From positions 1 to 64,000 of the forward strand of contig JBMOMX010000033.1 in NCBI GenBank assembly GCA_049323435.1: DNA of 64,000 bases, written 5' to 3'. Made by a program: the position numbers and the translations under genes. Numbering within the stretch: the stretch's first letter is position 1; each line of letters begins with the position of its first letter. Source of the stretch: UBA11222 sp049323435 (lineage in GTDB: Bacteria; Pseudomonadota; Alphaproteobacteria; UBA11222). The notes under the pieces are model-generated. The model saw only the letters and a program-made list of their open reading frames with translations, had not been told where the DNA came from and searched no databases. Below are positions 8,293 to 16,850 of this stretch, piece by piece.

Positions 8293-9122
8293 ACCAGAAT
8301 ATCGTTATGACCGCGCAGCGGCTTGGTTTTGACGCCATGCATATGCTGCGCAGTTTTATCGCGCATCATTGTCTGACCAGCGCCGCGTCGCTCAGCTTTA
8401 CCAGTCTGCTGGCGATTGTGCCGCTAGCGGCCATTGGCATTGCCATCCTGTCGGCGTTTCCGGTTTTTGCCGGTGCTGGAGATATGCTGACAGGCTTTGT
8501 GCTGAAAAATTTTACCCCCGATGCCAGCGCCGCCATACAGGAATCTTTCCGCACCCTGGTGAGCAATGCCGGCAAGCTGACCGGGGCTGGCATTCTGTTT
8601 TTGATTTTCACCTCCTTCATGCTGCTTTATGAAGTGGAAATCACCTTTTGCCAGATCTGGCAGGTGCAGGAAAAGCGCACATTGATGGCGCGCATGATGA
8701 TTTTCTGGACGGTGATGTCGCTGGGCCCCATTCTGCTTGGGCTTGGGCTTTCTATTTCCGCGCCCTATTTTGCCGCCATTCTCAGCGGCAACAGTATAGC
8801 GGCGCAGTCGGCCGGGCTGCTGACGCATATGCTGCCGGTATTTCTGGAAATTGCCGGATTTACTCTGCTTTATATGGCGCTGCCGAATGCGCCGGTCAAA
8901 TTCAGCCACGCAATCTTGGGGGGCGTCATTGCCGGGCTGCTATTCGAAGCGGTAAAATCCGGATTTGGAATTTACATCCGCAACTTTGCTACCTATGACG
9001 CCATCTATGGCGCGCTGTCTGCGCTGCCGGTGTTTCTGATCTGGATGTATCTGTCCTGGGCGGTTACATTGTTTGGCGGCGTCATTGCCGCCGAACTGCC
9101 TAAATTGAGTGACGCGCGGTGA
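8289..9122 (+). CDS. YihY/BrkB-family inner membrane protein
   Basis: The 277-residue product has about six hydrophobic spans and the family hallmarks LTSAASLSFTSLLAIVPL near the N-terminus and LPNAPVKFSHAILGGVIAGLLFEAVKSGFG...YGALSALPVFLIWMYLSW near the C-terminus. This is the YihY/BrkB (formerly RNase BN-like) family. The role is not settled; transport or envelope functions have been suggested. It overlaps ruvX by 4 bases and is itself overlapped by the acetyltransferase, so the three are co-translated. Confidence 0.9.
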   Translation: MNQNIVMTAQRLGFDAMHMLRSFIAHHCLTSAASLSFTSLLAIVPLAAIGIAILSAFPVFAGAGDMLTGFVLKNFTPDASAAIQESFRTLVSNAGKLTGAGILFLIFTSFMLLYEVEITFCQIWQVQEKRTLMARMMIFWTVMSLGPILLGLGLSISAPYFAAILSGNSIAAQSAGLLTHMLPVFLEIAGFTLLYMALPNAPVKFSHAILGGVIAGLLFEAVKSGFGIYIRNFATYDAIYGALSALPVFLIWMYLSWAVTLFGGVIAAELPKLSDAR

Positions 9123-9649
9123 TCATTCGTAATGCAGCCGAGGCCGATCTGCCCGGCATTCTCGCCATCTATAATGAGGTGATTGTCAATTCGACCGCCG
9201 TCTACGCGCTGGTGCCAGTGACGCTGGATAATCGCGCCCAATGGCTGGCGGCGCGTCAGGCGCAAAACTTTCCGGTGCTGGTAGCGGTTGAAGCGGATGA
9301 GGTTCTTGGCTTTGCCTCCTATGGCGAATGGCGCGGCGCCTGGGCGGCCTATAAATTTACGGTCGAGCATTCAGTTCATATCGCGGCGGCCCATCGCGGA
9401 ACCGGAATCGGACACCAGTTGATGCTGCGCCTGATAGAGACCGCTCAGAGCGCCGGCCTGCATGTGATGATCGGCGGCATCGACGCCGAAAACGCGGCAT
9501 CGATAAAATTTCACGAACGGCTGGGCTTTGCGCCCGTAGCCCATTTCCGGGAAGTCGGCTACAAATTTGGCCGCTGGCTGTACATGGTGTTCATGCAGCG
9601 CCTGCTTTCACCCGCACACACGCATCAGCCAGACAGCCCCGCACAGTAA
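9119..9649 (+). CDS. GNAT N-acetyltransferase, phosphinothricin/methionine sulfoximine type
   Basis: The start is a GTG overlapping the previous stop (GTGA). The 176-residue protein begins IIRNAAEADLPGILAIYNEV. It has the acetyl-CoA loop AHRGTGIGHQLM and the MIGGIDAENAASIKFHERLGF segment typical of Pat/MnaT-like enzymes that acetylate phosphinothricin, methionine sulfoximine or related amino acids. The GFASYGEWRGAWAAYKFTVEHSVHI strand also fits this subgroup. Substrate is inferred from subgroup resemblance only. Confidence 0.88.
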   Translation: MIIRNAAEADLPGILAIYNEVIVNSTAVYALVPVTLDNRAQWLAARQAQNFPVLVAVEADEVLGFASYGEWRGAWAAYKFTVEHSVHIAAAHRGTGIGHQLMLRLIETAQSAGLHVMIGGIDAENAASIKFHERLGFAPVAHFREVGYKFGRWLYMVFMQRLLSPAHTHQPDSPAQ

Positions 9650-9662
9650 AGCGCCATTGCCC

Positions 9663-10577
9663 ATGCTCATCATTCTTGCCGCATTACTACCCGTCTTTCT
9701 GATCATCGCGCTGGGCTGGGTGCTCCAGCGCACGGGATTTACGGACAGCGCCGCATGGCCGCCGATGGAACGGCTGATTTATTTCATCCTGTTTCCCTGT
9801 CTGCTGGTGCAGAATCTGGCGAGCGCCGATCTGGGCGGAATTGATATTGCGCCGATGGGGGCGGCGCTGCTGAGCGCAATCTTCCTCATGGCCGCCGGTC
9901 TAAGCATACTGCGCACGCGGCTGAATCTTACCGGGCCGGAATATTCCAGCCTGTTTCAGGGGGCGGTGCGGTGGAACGGCTTTGTTGGCATTGCCGCGGC
10001 CAGCAGCCTGTTTGGCACAGCGGGCCTGACGCTGATGGCCATCGCCATCTCGCTGATGGTGCCCACGGTGAATTTACTGAGCATCTATGTGCTGACCCGC
10101 CATGCCAGTGCGGAACCCGCCAGCCTGCGAGTGGCGCTTGCCGCCGTCATCCGCAATCCGCTGATCCTCGCCTGCCTGACCGGAATAATTCTGAACCTTT
10201 CCGGGCTTGGCCTTGCGCCGCTTGCAGATGAGACGCTGAAAGTGCTGGGCGCGGCGGCGCTGCCGCTGGGCCTGCTGGCGGTCGGGGCCGCGCTTGATCT
10301 GTCGCATATGCGCCAGTCCGGCAGCACGATCCTGCTGGGAACCGGGCTGAAAATGCTGGGTATGCCAATATTGGTGGTTAGCACCGCCTGGCTGTTCGGC
10401 GTAGAAGGCCTGACCCGTGATGTCGCCATTCTATGCGCCTCGGTGCCGGGGGCGACATCGGCCTATATATTGGCGCGGCAACTGGGCGGAGATGCCCCCA
10501 TGATGGCTGGCATGATTACAGCAAGCACCGTCACCGCACTGATCAGCATGCCGCTGATACTGGCGCTGTTTATCTAA
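9663..10577 (+). CDS. AEC-family (auxin efflux carrier-like) transporter
   Basis: This is a hydrophobic 304-residue protein with about ten predicted spans in two five-helix halves, as in the AEC family of malonate and other carboxylate permeases. Recognisable features are LIILAALLPVFLIIALGWVL at the start and the C-terminal VPGATSAYILARQLGGDAPMMAGMITASTV. I chose the ATG at 9663. The longer frame from 9567 overlaps the acetyltransferase and adds non-hydrophobic sequence. The substrate is unknown. Its stop overlaps that of the convergent DUF3126 gene. Confidence 0.88.
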   Translation: MLIILAALLPVFLIIALGWVLQRTGFTDSAAWPPMERLIYFILFPCLLVQNLASADLGGIDIAPMGAALLSAIFLMAAGLSILRTRLNLTGPEYSSLFQGAVRWNGFVGIAAASSLFGTAGLTLMAIAISLMVPTVNLLSIYVLTRHASAEPASLRVALAAVIRNPLILACLTGIILNLSGLGLAPLADETLKVLGAAALPLGLLAVGAALDLSHMRQSGSTILLGTGLKMLGMPILVVSTAWLFGVEGLTRDVAILCASVPGATSAYILARQLGGDAPMMAGMITASTVTALISMPLILALFI

Positions 10578-10798
10578 AGATCGTCTTCGTCCGGCAGATC
10601 TTCTTCCAGGATCGCCATGTGGAAATTATAGCACAGGTCGCCATCTTCCTTGTCGCGGCTGACCACGGCGATAAATTCTTCTTCGATAAACACTTCCACG
10701 GAATCCTTGGTGGCGGTTTTGGGGTCCAGCGTAATTTTCTGGTTACCCAGGGTATCGCGCAGAAACTTCTGCACTATCCTGATTTCGGTTTTGTTCAT
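10574..10798 (-). CDS. DUF3126 family protein
   Basis: This small acidic protein of 74 residues starts MNKTEIRIVQKFLRDTLGN and includes SVEVFIEEEFIAVVSRDKEDGDLCYNFHMAILEEDL. That pattern I recognise as DUF3126, found mainly in alphaproteobacteria and of unknown function. The ATG at 10798 is preceded at ten bases by AGGAG. A GTG three codons upstream sits too close to that site. It converges on the AEC transporter with a 4-base overlap. Confidence 0.85.
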   Translation of the reverse strand: MNKTEIRIVQKFLRDTLGNQKITLDPKTATKDSVEVFIEEEFIAVVSRDKEDGDLCYNFHMAILEEDLPDEDDL

Positions 10799-10956
10799 GC
10801 TTTTCACGCTCCTGGAACTTCATATTGATACTGTTGTTAGCAGAGGATCTCGGCGCTGGCTATATATAGCGTCTCATCATAGACGGCGCTTGCAGTGTGC
10901 GCCCGCTGATCTTACGCTGAAGCCAGACAAATTGCCCCTACAGACGGAGATCAGGA

Positions 10957-11811
10957 ATGACCAGCACACCAGCCTATATGCCGCCCAAAGTTTGGAAGTG
11001 GGACACCGGAAGCGGCGGACGGTTTGCAAATATCAACCGTCCCATTGCCGGGGCGACACATGAAAAAGATCTGCCTGTAGGGAAACATCCGCTTCAGCTT
11101 TACTCGCTGGCCACCCCCAATGGGGTTAAAGTCACGGTACTGCTTGAAGAGCTTTTGGCGCTGGGCCACAAGGGGGCCGAGTATGATGCCTGGCTGATCA
11201 ATATCCAGGACGGCAGTCAGTTCAGCAGCGGTTTTGTGGCCGTCAATCCGAACTCCAAGATCCCAGCGCTGATGGATCGCAGCGCGCCAAAGCCGATCCG
11301 CGTGTTTGAATCGGGCGCCATTCTGCTGTATCTGGCCGAAAAATTTGGTGCGTTCGTGCCGGAGGATCCGTATCTGCGCGCGCAATGCTATTCCTGGCTG
11401 TTCTGGCAGATGGGCAGCGCGCCCTATCTGGGTGGCGGCTTCGGGCATTTCTACGCCTATGCGCCGGAGAAATATGAATATGCCATCAATCGCTTCACGA
11501 TGGAGGTCAAACGGCAGCTTGACGTGCTGGACCGTCACCTGGCGGAGCAGCAATATTTCTGCGGCGATATGTACAGTATCGCCGATATGGCCATCTGGCC
11601 CTGGTATGGTGCGCTTGTTAAAGGCACCCTCTATGAGGCAGGTGAATTTATCGAGGCGCACACCTACAAAAATATAATCCGGTGGACGGATGCCATTGCC
11701 GAACGCCCGGCAGTCAAGCGCGGCCGCATGGTGAATCGCAGCTGGGGCGCGCCGGAAAGCCAGCTTCCCGAACGCCACGACGCCAGCGATTTCGCCGCCA
11801 AAAAGGGATAG
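10957..11811 (+). CDS. yghU: YghU-type glutathione-dependent disulfide-bond oxidoreductase
   Basis: The 284-residue protein is close in length to E. coli YghU and has its layout. An N-terminal extension (YMPPKVWKWDTGSGGRFANINRPIAGATHEKDLPVG) precedes a thioredoxin-fold domain (HPLQLYSLATPNGVKVTVLLEEL, NPNSKIPAL, VFESGAILLYLAEKFG). An all-helical C-terminal GST domain follows (MYSIADMAIWPWYG). YghU binds two glutathiones and reduces disulfides. The neighbouring DUF3126 gene is divergent. gshB at 32.5 kb shows the cell makes glutathione. Confidence 0.93.
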   Translation: MTSTPAYMPPKVWKWDTGSGGRFANINRPIAGATHEKDLPVGKHPLQLYSLATPNGVKVTVLLEELLALGHKGAEYDAWLINIQDGSQFSSGFVAVNPNSKIPALMDRSAPKPIRVFESGAILLYLAEKFGAFVPEDPYLRAQCYSWLFWQMGSAPYLGGGFGHFYAYAPEKYEYAINRFTMEVKRQLDVLDRHLAEQQYFCGDMYSIADMAIWPWYGALVKGTLYEAGEFIEAHTYKNIIRWTDAIAERPAVKRGRMVNRSWGAPESQLPERHDASDFAAKKG

Positions 11812-11953
11812 GCCGGGGCGCCTGCGCCTGTTTGAGCGGGAAATGTAGGAGGGGCTGTCTGGCCGCATCCATTGATGCACGCAGCAATATCTCTTCGTGC
11901 ACGCCCCCGCCCTGGCATATATGATCGTAGCAATTACACCTTCGGGGGGCACG

Positions 11954-12955
11954 ATGAAAGTTGGACTGTTACAATTCTTTTCCTGGACCGGGCGCGGCCC
12001 GGTTACAACCGTGTATGACCGGGCAATGGACCGTGTGGCGCGCATGGAAGACAGCGCGTTCGATTGCATCTGGCTGGCGGAACATCATTTCACCAATTAC
12101 AGCGTCTGCCCGTCAGTGACGCTGATGGGCACCCATATTGCGGGGCGGACAAAACGTCTGCGCATAGGCACCGCCGTTACGCTGAACGCTTATTACCATC
12201 CGCTGCGGCTTGCCGAGGAACTCAGCATGCTGGATATTTTTTCCAACGGCCGCCTCAACTGGGGATCGGGCCGGGGCTTTGATCCGGTTGAGTTCGCGTT
12301 GTTTGGCGTCACCGCAAACGATGTCTATGACCGCTTCCGTGAGACGGCGGATATTGTCCAGAAGGCCTGGGCGCAGGAGCGCTTCAGCCATCACGGAAAA
12401 TATTTCAACTATGACAATGTGATGGTGCTGCCGCGGCCATATCAGCAGCCGCATCCGCCCGTATATCTGGCGGCCGATTCACCCGATTCCATCCGCAAGG
12501 CCGGGGCCGAGGGTTATACCATCATGCTGGGGCCGCACGCCTCAAATGCTGAATGCAAATATAAGATGGAGCTTTATCATCAGGTGATGCAGGCGAATGG
12601 CCATGTCGTGGGCAATCGCGATCTGCCGATTGTGCGTTATGTCGCGTTGGCCGAAACCCGCGCCGAGGCGGAGGCCGTGGCCCGGTCCAGTTCCGGCTGG
12701 ACCGTTGGCGCCTATGCCAATCCAAGCAAAACCGCGCATCTGGGGACTGGCGCTGCCGCATTCACAACCCAGACAAAGGTCGATCCGGTAGAGCGTTATA
12801 TTAATGATGTCGCTATCTTCGGCACGGCGCCGGAAGTCGTGGACCGCCTCAAACAATTGGAGGCTGAGATCCCCATGAACTATCTGATGCTTGCGCCCAT
12901 GAGCCACGACTCATTTCTAAGATTTACCAAGGACGTACTGCCGAAGCTGGTATGA
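11954..12955 (+). CDS. LLM-class flavin-dependent oxidoreductase
   Basis: This is a luciferase-like TIM-barrel flavoprotein of 333 residues. Typical blocks are AFDCIWLAEHHFTNYSVCPS, TKRLRIGTAVTLNAYYHPLRLAEELSMLDIFSNGRLNWGSGRGF, and a late EVVDRLKQLEAEIPMNYLMLAP. The ATG at 11954 follows a G-rich ribosome site (CGGGGGGCACG). The open frame extends upstream to 11897 but has no better start. Such enzymes are FMN/FAD- or F420-linked monooxygenases or reductases. The substrate is not identifiable. It converges with a second, distinct LLM gene. Confidence 0.9.
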   Translation: MKVGLLQFFSWTGRGPVTTVYDRAMDRVARMEDSAFDCIWLAEHHFTNYSVCPSVTLMGTHIAGRTKRLRIGTAVTLNAYYHPLRLAEELSMLDIFSNGRLNWGSGRGFDPVEFALFGVTANDVYDRFRETADIVQKAWAQERFSHHGKYFNYDNVMVLPRPYQQPHPPVYLAADSPDSIRKAGAEGYTIMLGPHASNAECKYKMELYHQVMQANGHVVGNRDLPIVRYVALAETRAEAEAVARSSSGWTVGAYANPSKTAHLGTGAAAFTTQTKVDPVERYINDVAIFGTAPEVVDRLKQLEAEIPMNYLMLAPMSHDSFLRFTKDVLPKLV

Positions 12956-12971
12956 CCTAATTCGGATCAGA

Positions 12972-12994
12972 CTGAAGCGCAACGGGTGCTTCAG
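12972..12994. terminator. Hairpin between convergent LLM genes
   Basis: CTGAAGC and GCTTCAG form a perfect 7-bp stem around a 9-base loop in the 71-base gap between two convergent genes. No T run follows, so this is a weak bidirectional terminator candidate. Confidence 0.35.
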
Positions 12995-13026
12995 CCTGAA
13001 CCGCAAAACGGGGCCGATCGGAAAAT

Positions 13027-13935
13027 TCAGAGCCTGCTGGCCAGATAGTCAATTGTGCGCTGCTCGGAATCATCGCCGACGCCTGTGATCGACGCGCGAA
13101 AATCCGTGACACCCATATCCCGCAGGCGCGTAATGGCGCTATCCAGTACATTTTCGCCGCCAAGGATAGCCACATCGGCAGCGCAGGCGGCGCCTTCGCG
13201 GTCCAGCATGGCGCGGTAGGAAGGCAGCGCATCATAAAATTTTAATTTGCTGGCCAGCGCCGTGCGCGCGCCATCGGGATCATTGGTCAGCAGCACGGGA
13301 AGTCCCGCCACGATGCGCGGCGCCGGCCGGCCCGCAGCATGCGCGGCCCTGGTAATCACCGGCACGACATGATTTTCCAGCGTGTTGAAGCCGGTCAGCC
13401 AGGTGATGGTTCCATCGGCCTGACTGCCGGCAAGTTCGAGCATGACCGGGCCAAGCGCCGCCAGCAACACCGGTACGGGCCGTGGCGCATCCTCGATGGT
13501 GACTTCTACATTGACCCTGTATTGCTCGCCCGCATAGCTGACCCGTTCTCCCTTCAGCAGTGGCAACAGCACTGCCAGATATTCGCGCATATGTCTGGCG
13601 GGTTTGTCATAAGACAGGCCCAGCATATCTTCGATCATCACCTTGTGCGACAGGCCGATCCCCAAGGTAAACCGCCCGCCAGCGGCCGTGGCGGCCGTCA
13701 GCGCCTGCTGGGCAAGGGCAACGGGATGGCGCGGATAGGTAGGCACCACGGATGTGCCCAGTTCAATTGTCTTTGTTTCATGTCCCGCGAGTGAAAGCGC
13801 GGTAATCGTGTCATGGCCGAAGGCCTGAACCATCCACATGGTTGGAAACCGCTTGGCTTCCAATTCTATTGCGCGCGCGATCACGCCCTTCAAACCATCG
13901 CCGGCAAAGGCCCCTCTTGTGACTCCGATTCGCAT
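13027..13935 (-). CDS. LLM-class oxidoreductase, F420-dependent-like
   Basis: This 302-residue luciferase-like protein has MRIGVTRGAF at the N-terminus, followed by FPTMWMVQAFGHDTITALSLAG, TIELGTSVVPTYPRHPVALAQQALTA and GGRFTLGIGLSHK. The pattern fits the subgroup usually annotated as F420-dependent (TIGR03564-like). The cofactor is an inference, since the window shows no F420 synthesis genes. I use the ATG at 13935 with GAAGAG just upstream, in preference to the TTG at 13950. It is convergent with the other LLM gene. Confidence 0.87.
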   Translation of the reverse strand: MRIGVTRGAFAGDGLKGVIARAIELEAKRFPTMWMVQAFGHDTITALSLAGHETKTIELGTSVVPTYPRHPVALAQQALTAATAAGGRFTLGIGLSHKVMIEDMLGLSYDKPARHMREYLAVLLPLLKGERVSYAGEQYRVNVEVTIEDAPRPVPVLLAALGPVMLELAGSQADGTITWLTGFNTLENHVVPVITRAAHAAGRPAPRIVAGLPVLLTNDPDGARTALASKLKFYDALPSYRAMLDREGAACAADVAILGGENVLDSAITRLRDMGVTDFRASITGVGDDSEQRTIDYLASRL

Positions 13936-14155
13936 GAGTTTTCTCTTCAATTAACATTTGAGGCGTTGCGCGTTAAGGCGGCTCGCCGCCTTTGGAGCAA
14001 GATCAACTTCACCCAAAGACCTACTTCATTCATGCCACCTGCGTCAAAATTTATGACACCGGCATCAAAAGCCAGCTCTTGCGCCGGCGCAATCTTCAAA
14101 GCACCGCTGGGAAAACCGTCAGGCGTATCTCGCGGCAAAACGAAAATGCACTGCC

Positions 14156-15763
14156 TTATCGCCTTGTAAGCGTTGTCGCCGTCCTTGGGGCAATCGTGGT
14201 TGACGAGACTGTCGGTGATAACGTTGTGGTCGTTCTTGGGACAAGCGTGGTTGACGCGACTGTCGGTGATAACGTCGTTGTCGTGGCAGTTGGAGAAAGC
14301 ACAGTGGTTGACGAGACTGTCGGCGATAACGTCGTCGTCGTGGCAGTTGGAGAAAGCACAGCGGTTGACGAGACTGTCGGCGATAACGTCGTTGTCGTGG
14401 CAGCTGGAGTAAGCACAGCGGTTGACGAGACTGTCGGCGATAACGTTGTTGTTGTGGTCAAGGTCGGCGACACTGTCGTTGTGGTGGTCAAGGTCGGCGA
14501 CACTGTCGTTGTGGTGGTCAAGGTCGGCGACACTGTCGTTGTGGCGGTTGGCGACAATGTCGATGTGGCGGTTCTGGTTGGCTCTATTGTCGTAGTTGTG
14601 GTCAAGGTCGGCGACACTGCTGTAGTCGTAGCGACCCCCGTTAGTGCATTCGATGTGGACACTGTTAATGTCCTGGTGGCGGGGGTTAAAACTATCGAAT
14701 CAGGATTGCTTTCCAATGTTACAGCGGATCGAAGCGGTACATTTTCCTGTGACCCGGCAACCATATCCTGGCTGGCTGTCGATCCGCCGCTATTTGCAAC
14801 ACCCAATGATCCCAATATATCCCCTACGCCTGCTGAAAGCTGGCGTGTGACAGCAAGATTACCCCCGGCAATATTGCTGGGCGCTACGGGCGGCAGCGGT
14901 GGCGTCCCGGCTGATGGCGGATTAGCGCCTCCAGACGGGGGAGCAGGAGGAGCAGGAGGAGCACCGGCCGCCGGCGCTCCTGCAACAGCCCTGTCAGGCC
15001 CGGCCACGTCTTCACTCCCGCCGGCCGGGCGGGAATTTTCACCCGAGTCAGATTGCGGCCCGGATTGCGGCCCGGATTGCGGCCCGGATTGCGGCATTGT
15101 AACGGTCATTTGCTGTTGCACATGTTGCACCAGGCGGAGCGGGGTCTGTATGGCTGGCCCGGGCGCACCCCCTGGCGATACGAATACGCCATACCCGGCG
15201 CGAAAAACCTCAGTGGTGCCGGCAGAATTGCTGACGGTAAGGCCACCGGCTTTCAGATCGCCGTCATTATTGGCGCCTGGACCCAGCAGACCAATAAATT
15301 GTGTGCCCGGGGATTTCGGATCATCTGTAACAAAAAGCGCCGTGCCACGAACCCCGATGGTGGCAGTGTTCGTCTTGATCACCACATTTTCAGGGTTCGC
15401 ACGCGCGATGTTGCCGGAAATATAGCGCAGCGCCCCCTTGACAAGGCTCGCGGTCATTTCTCCCTTTTGTGCAGCCGGATCAAAAACAAACTTGTCGATT
15501 ACAAGATCGCTGTCCGGACCAATGGTAAGTACGGTTTCGTCCAGCAGCAGAATTTGCAGCCGCGATGCCGCCTCACTTTGCACCCGGTCATTGAGCAGCA
15601 TATCCATCCCGGATGTGACCGGAAGCATGTTCTGCCGTTCTGCACCCGATACATGTGAGGGGCCTACAATGCCAGCAGCCACACCTGCCCGTTGGGCGGC
15701 ATCCACGCCATGCGAAAGCATGAAAATTCCCGTAGCGGCCATGGCCATTCGAAAAAAATGCAT
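14156..15763 (-). CDS. Exported FecR-domain protein with Thr/Pro-rich repeat tail
   Basis: From the ATG at 15763 the product begins MHFFRMAMAATGIFMLSHGVDAAQRAG, a signal peptide. A FecR domain follows over about residues 50-160 (SRLQILLLDETVLTIGPDSDLVIDKFVFDP, GALRYISGNI, VVIKTNTATIGVRGTALFV). Next come QSGPQSGP repeats, a Pro/Ala-rich linker and about 170 residues of Thr/Ser/Pro/Val repeats (TTTTLSPTVSSTTVL and variants) that reach the stop. FecR-domain proteins without a sigma partner are often surface or periplasmic. No sigma factor or TonB receptor lies next to it. The tail resembles a stalk or wall-spanning linker. A TTG at 15775 is an alternative start. Confidence 0.8.
   Translation of the reverse strand: MHFFRMAMAATGIFMLSHGVDAAQRAGVAAGIVGPSHVSGAERQNMLPVTSGMDMLLNDRVQSEAASRLQILLLDETVLTIGPDSDLVIDKFVFDPAAQKGEMTASLVKGALRYISGNIARANPENVVIKTNTATIGVRGTALFVTDDPKSPGTQFIGLLGPGANNDGDLKAGGLTVSNSAGTTEVFRAGYGVFVSPGGAPGPAIQTPLRLVQHVQQQMTVTMPQSGPQSGPQSGPQSDSGENSRPAGGSEDVAGPDRAVAGAPAAGAPPAPPAPPSGGANPPSAGTPPLPPVAPSNIAGGNLAVTRQLSAGVGDILGSLGVANSGGSTASQDMVAGSQENVPLRSAVTLESNPDSIVLTPATRTLTVSTSNALTGVATTTAVSPTLTTTTTIEPTRTATSTLSPTATTTVSPTLTTTTTVSPTLTTTTTVSPTLTTTTTLSPTVSSTAVLTPAATTTTLSPTVSSTAVLSPTATTTTLSPTVSSTTVLSPTATTTTLSPTVASTTLVPRTTTTLSPTVSSTTIAPRTATTLTRR
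14190..14640. repeat. Coding tandem repeats in FecR-like gene
   Basis: Imperfect units of about 57-60 bp (coding TTTTLSPTVSST-like blocks) fill 14190-14460. From 14461 a 30-bp unit, starting AGGTCGGCGACACTGTCGTT, is repeated about three times with near identity. Unit lengths are multiples of three, so copy number could change without a frameshift. Confidence 0.8.
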
Positions 15764-15790
15764 AGCGTGTCCCAATAATTTTCCAAATTC

Positions 15791-15816
15791 ACCCGGCCGG
15801 ACTGAGTCCGGGCCGG
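15791..15816. other. GC-rich palindrome upstream of FecR-like gene
   Basis: CCGGCCGGACT and AGTCCGGGCCGG form a near-perfect inverted repeat about 28 bases upstream of the FecR-like start. It could be an operator, or a hairpin ending the small gene upstream. The sequence does not decide. Confidence 0.4.
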
Positions 15817-15982
15817 AGAAACTATACTGGATACAGGGACGAACTACAGGGCAATTCTCATTTAAAGGTAAACTTGCCTGCTGCTGTGTCTCAAAAATAT
15901 CATGGTTTCAGCAATAGCTGCATCATGGCGCCATCATCAGGGCCCGGAGTACAGTTAACCGGAAACCGGTGCACCGGTCCTG

Positions 15983-16177
15983 TCATCCGCCCCAATTAGG
16001 CAGCCCGATGCGGCTCTTTTGGCCCGCCTGGCCGATATGCGCGGCCAACGCCATGACCTGGGTCTTTCTCGCCAGCCTTTGTGTACGTGGTTTTACAACC
16101 GGGTTGGCACGAATAGCCGCGATGCTTTGCTGGACCGTTGTTGCTTTTGTTGCTCTGTTAAAAAAACCGAGGGGCAT
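15983..16177 (-). CDS. Small basic protein of 64 residues, unknown
   Basis: An ATG at 16177 is preceded six bases upstream by a full AGGAGG ribosome site, stronger than almost any other in the window. The product (MPLGFFNRATKATTVQQSIA..., ending IGLPNWGG) is rich in Arg, Lys, Ala and Gln with no Asp or Glu apparent, so it should be strongly basic. I recognise no family and see no signal peptide or membrane span. It lies upstream of, and in line with, the FecR-like gene in an otherwise empty 600-base gap. The strong ribosome site is the main argument that it is real. Confidence 0.55.
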   Translation of the reverse strand: MPLGFFNRATKATTVQQSIAAIRANPVVKPRTQRLARKTQVMALAAHIGQAGQKSRIGLPNWGG

Positions 16178-16366
16178 GGTAAACCTCCTGAAATATATAC
16201 CGGGTTTACTGTATTGGCCGGATTTCAACGTTAACTATGTGTATAGCCAGCGTCAAAATTCATAAATACAGCGCCAATGTCGAATATATATTAGGACATA
16301 TTTAACCAGAACTTTGAAGTGACGTCCATCACTTTAAATTCTGAAATAAAAAATTAACTATAATGT

Positions 16367-16792
16367 TTAGCTGAACAGTTTTTTCTCCGGCTGTTCATGT
16401 GTAGACAGTAGTTCCAGCAAGTTTCCATCCGGATCGCGGAAATATACAGACTGGCCCCAGACCCCATCGGCGGCCGGACGCGGCACGGGGCCTTCAATCA
16501 CCGCCACGCCGTTTTTTTCCAGCATCGCAGCGGCATCTGCGATCGGCCCTTCCCAGCGCATGCATAAATCCGCCGAACCCGGCATTGGCTGGCGCGCATG
16601 AGGCGCTGCCGGCGCCTTGGCCTGATGCACATTCATGCGGTTGGCGCCCAGCTGCATCGAAACGACGGGAATTTTTCCTTCACGCCACTGTTTTTCCCAC
16701 AATATTTCCGCCCTCAGCACATTGCGGTAAAAGGCAATAGTGGCCTCCATATCGGCGACGGTAATGGCGTAATGGTCGAAGCCTTTGATCAT
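16367..16792 (-). CDS. VOC-family (glyoxalase/bleomycin resistance-like) protein
   Basis: This 141-residue protein has paired beta-alpha-beta-beta-beta modules: FDHYAITVADMEATIAFYRNVL at the start (H7 a likely metal ligand) and VWGQSVYFRDPDGNLLELLS near the end (Glu ligand). These are hallmarks of the VOC fold used by metal-dependent lyases, dioxygenases and fosfomycin or bleomycin resistance proteins. The specific reaction is not evident. It is divergent from comM with a 58-base shared promoter region. Confidence 0.88.
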   Translation of the reverse strand: MIKGFDHYAITVADMEATIAFYRNVLRAEILWEKQWREGKIPVVSMQLGANRMNVHQAKAPAAPHARQPMPGSADLCMRWEGPIADAAAMLEKNGVAVIEGPVPRPAADGVWGQSVYFRDPDGNLLELLSTHEQPEKKLFS

Positions 16793-16850
16793 GTTTGTCT
16801 CCCCGTAAATATACGTTACTCTGCCGCTAACATTGGGAGCAAAGCATAGT

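Noticed and set aside
10951..12069. 372-codon - strand frame
   Set aside because: It is antisense to the YghU-like gene and the start of the LLM gene. Composition is that of a shadow frame.
13992..15425. 477-codon frame on the + strand, Val/Asp-rich
   Set aside because: It is antisense to the FecR-domain gene. Its repeats are the complement of the Thr/Pro repeats, and it lacks a signal or family match.
14156..15763. FecIR-type iron-signalling system
   Set aside because: There is no ECF sigma factor or TonB receptor beside it. The only TonB receptor in the window is the distant, B12-controlled btuB.
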